Assembly (NCBI RefSeq): GCF_004357985.1
Contig: NZ_SMTF01000014.1
Location: 27,273 to 91,272 of the forward strand
Direction: 5' to 3'
DNA from: Luteimonas aestuarii
GTDB taxonomy: Bacteria > Pseudomonadota > Gammaproteobacteria > Xanthomonadales > Xanthomonadaceae
Length of the DNA stretch: 64,000 nt
In this document: piece by piece, positions 63,882 to 64,000 of the stretch
Position numbering within the stretch: the first letter of the stretch is position 1
How the letters are laid out: the number at the start of each line of letters is the position of its first letter
Program-made: the position numbers and the translations under genes
Notes under the pieces: model-generated
What the model was told of the DNA's origin: nothing
Seen by the model: only the letters and a program-made list of their open reading frames with translations
Databases searched by the model: none

Positions 63882-64000
63882 TGTAATGACCCAGCGGTTT
63901 CTGCACAGGTCAGGCCGCTAATGCATATGCCTCAGCGGGTGTCTTCATGCCCAGCGCCTGGTGTGGGCGCCGGTGGTTATAGAACTGGATCCAGTCGCCG
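63882..64000 (-). mobile_element. IS3-family insertion sequence end
   Basis: TGTAATGACCC at 63882 is the probable IS terminus, inserted in the RAYT copy. The element continues beyond the window; only one end is visible, so the target duplication cannot be checked. Confidence 0.75.
63910..64000 (-). CDS. IS3-family transposase OrfB, C-terminal end
   Basis: The minus-strand frame ending at TGA (63910-63912) reads DWIQFYNHRRPHQALGMKTP and then AEAYALAA. WIQFYNHRRPHQALG is the conserved C-terminal part of the IS3-family integrase domain, containing residues after the last catalytic Glu. The start is outside the window. Confidence 0.88.
   Translation of the reverse strand, partial: GDWIQFYNHRRPHQALGMKTPAEAYALAA

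Overview
The window is GC-rich chromosomal DNA, most likely from the Xanthomonadaceae/Lysobacteraceae (Lysobacter, Luteimonas or Thermomonas relatives). This is inferred from gene content and order: a compact hisGDCBHAF-IE operon led by a TrpR-family gene, a liu leucine-degradation cluster, a fused isobutyryl-CoA mutase, a DUF2388/DUF4105-type pair, EfpL, and many dispersed REP-like palindromes with a REP-associated transposase. I could not run a database search, so the taxonomic call is provisional.

Layout. 1-3.4 kb: the end of proA, a two-gene unit (GT2 glycosyltransferase plus outer-membrane barrel), and on the minus strand the manganese exporter mntP behind a yybP-ykoY-type riboswitch. 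The riboswitch starts only about 17 nt after tRNA-Pro(CGG), and an FNR-like regulator lies upstream. 4.6-15.9 kb: hisS, coupled to a HAL-type lyase with an unusual insert, a small membrane protein, a TrpR-family regulator under a perfect 26-bp palindrome, and the complete, tightly overlapping his operon. 15.9-23 kb: a 7TM diguanylate cyclase, a metallophosphoesterase, a YdeI-like protein, and a methionine-salvage set (mtnB, mtnD, mtnC) joined to a legumain-like C13 peptidase. 23-28 kb: three transporters (NSS, NhaC, APC) and a NUDIX hydrolase. 28.7-31.8 kb: serA divergent from a D-2-hydroxyglutarate dehydrogenase-like flavoprotein across a mosaic of nested inverted repeats. 31.9-38.6 kb: two exported proteins, a GNAT protein, efpL, a short-chain dehydrogenase and a PAS-GGDEF-EAL protein.

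38.6-59 kb is a branched-chain amino-acid catabolic neighbourhood: liuE, liuD, liuC, liuB, liuA, a thiolase, leucine dehydrogenase and, divergently, the fused B12-dependent isobutyryl-CoA mutase icmF. Leucine dehydrogenase would deaminate leucine. LiuA, LiuB/LiuD, LiuC and LiuE would take isovaleryl-CoA to acetoacetate and acetyl-CoA, and the thiolase would handle the acetoacetyl-CoA step. IcmF would link isobutyryl-CoA and butyryl-CoA. Embedded among them are a bactofilin, a zinc-ribbon protein, two alanine-rich lipoproteins with strong terminators and a subtilase autotransporter with a lipobox. The icmF reading frame carries two kinds of in-frame palindromic-repeat insertion.

59-64 kb is an accessory island of visibly lower GC: a NACHT NTPase, a zinc-ribbon protein of unknown function, a frameshifted REP-associated transposase (RAYT) with 20-bp terminal inverted repeats, an AT-rich toxin-tip remnant followed directly by a probable immunity gene, and a second RAYT copy cut by an IS3-family element that runs off the window.
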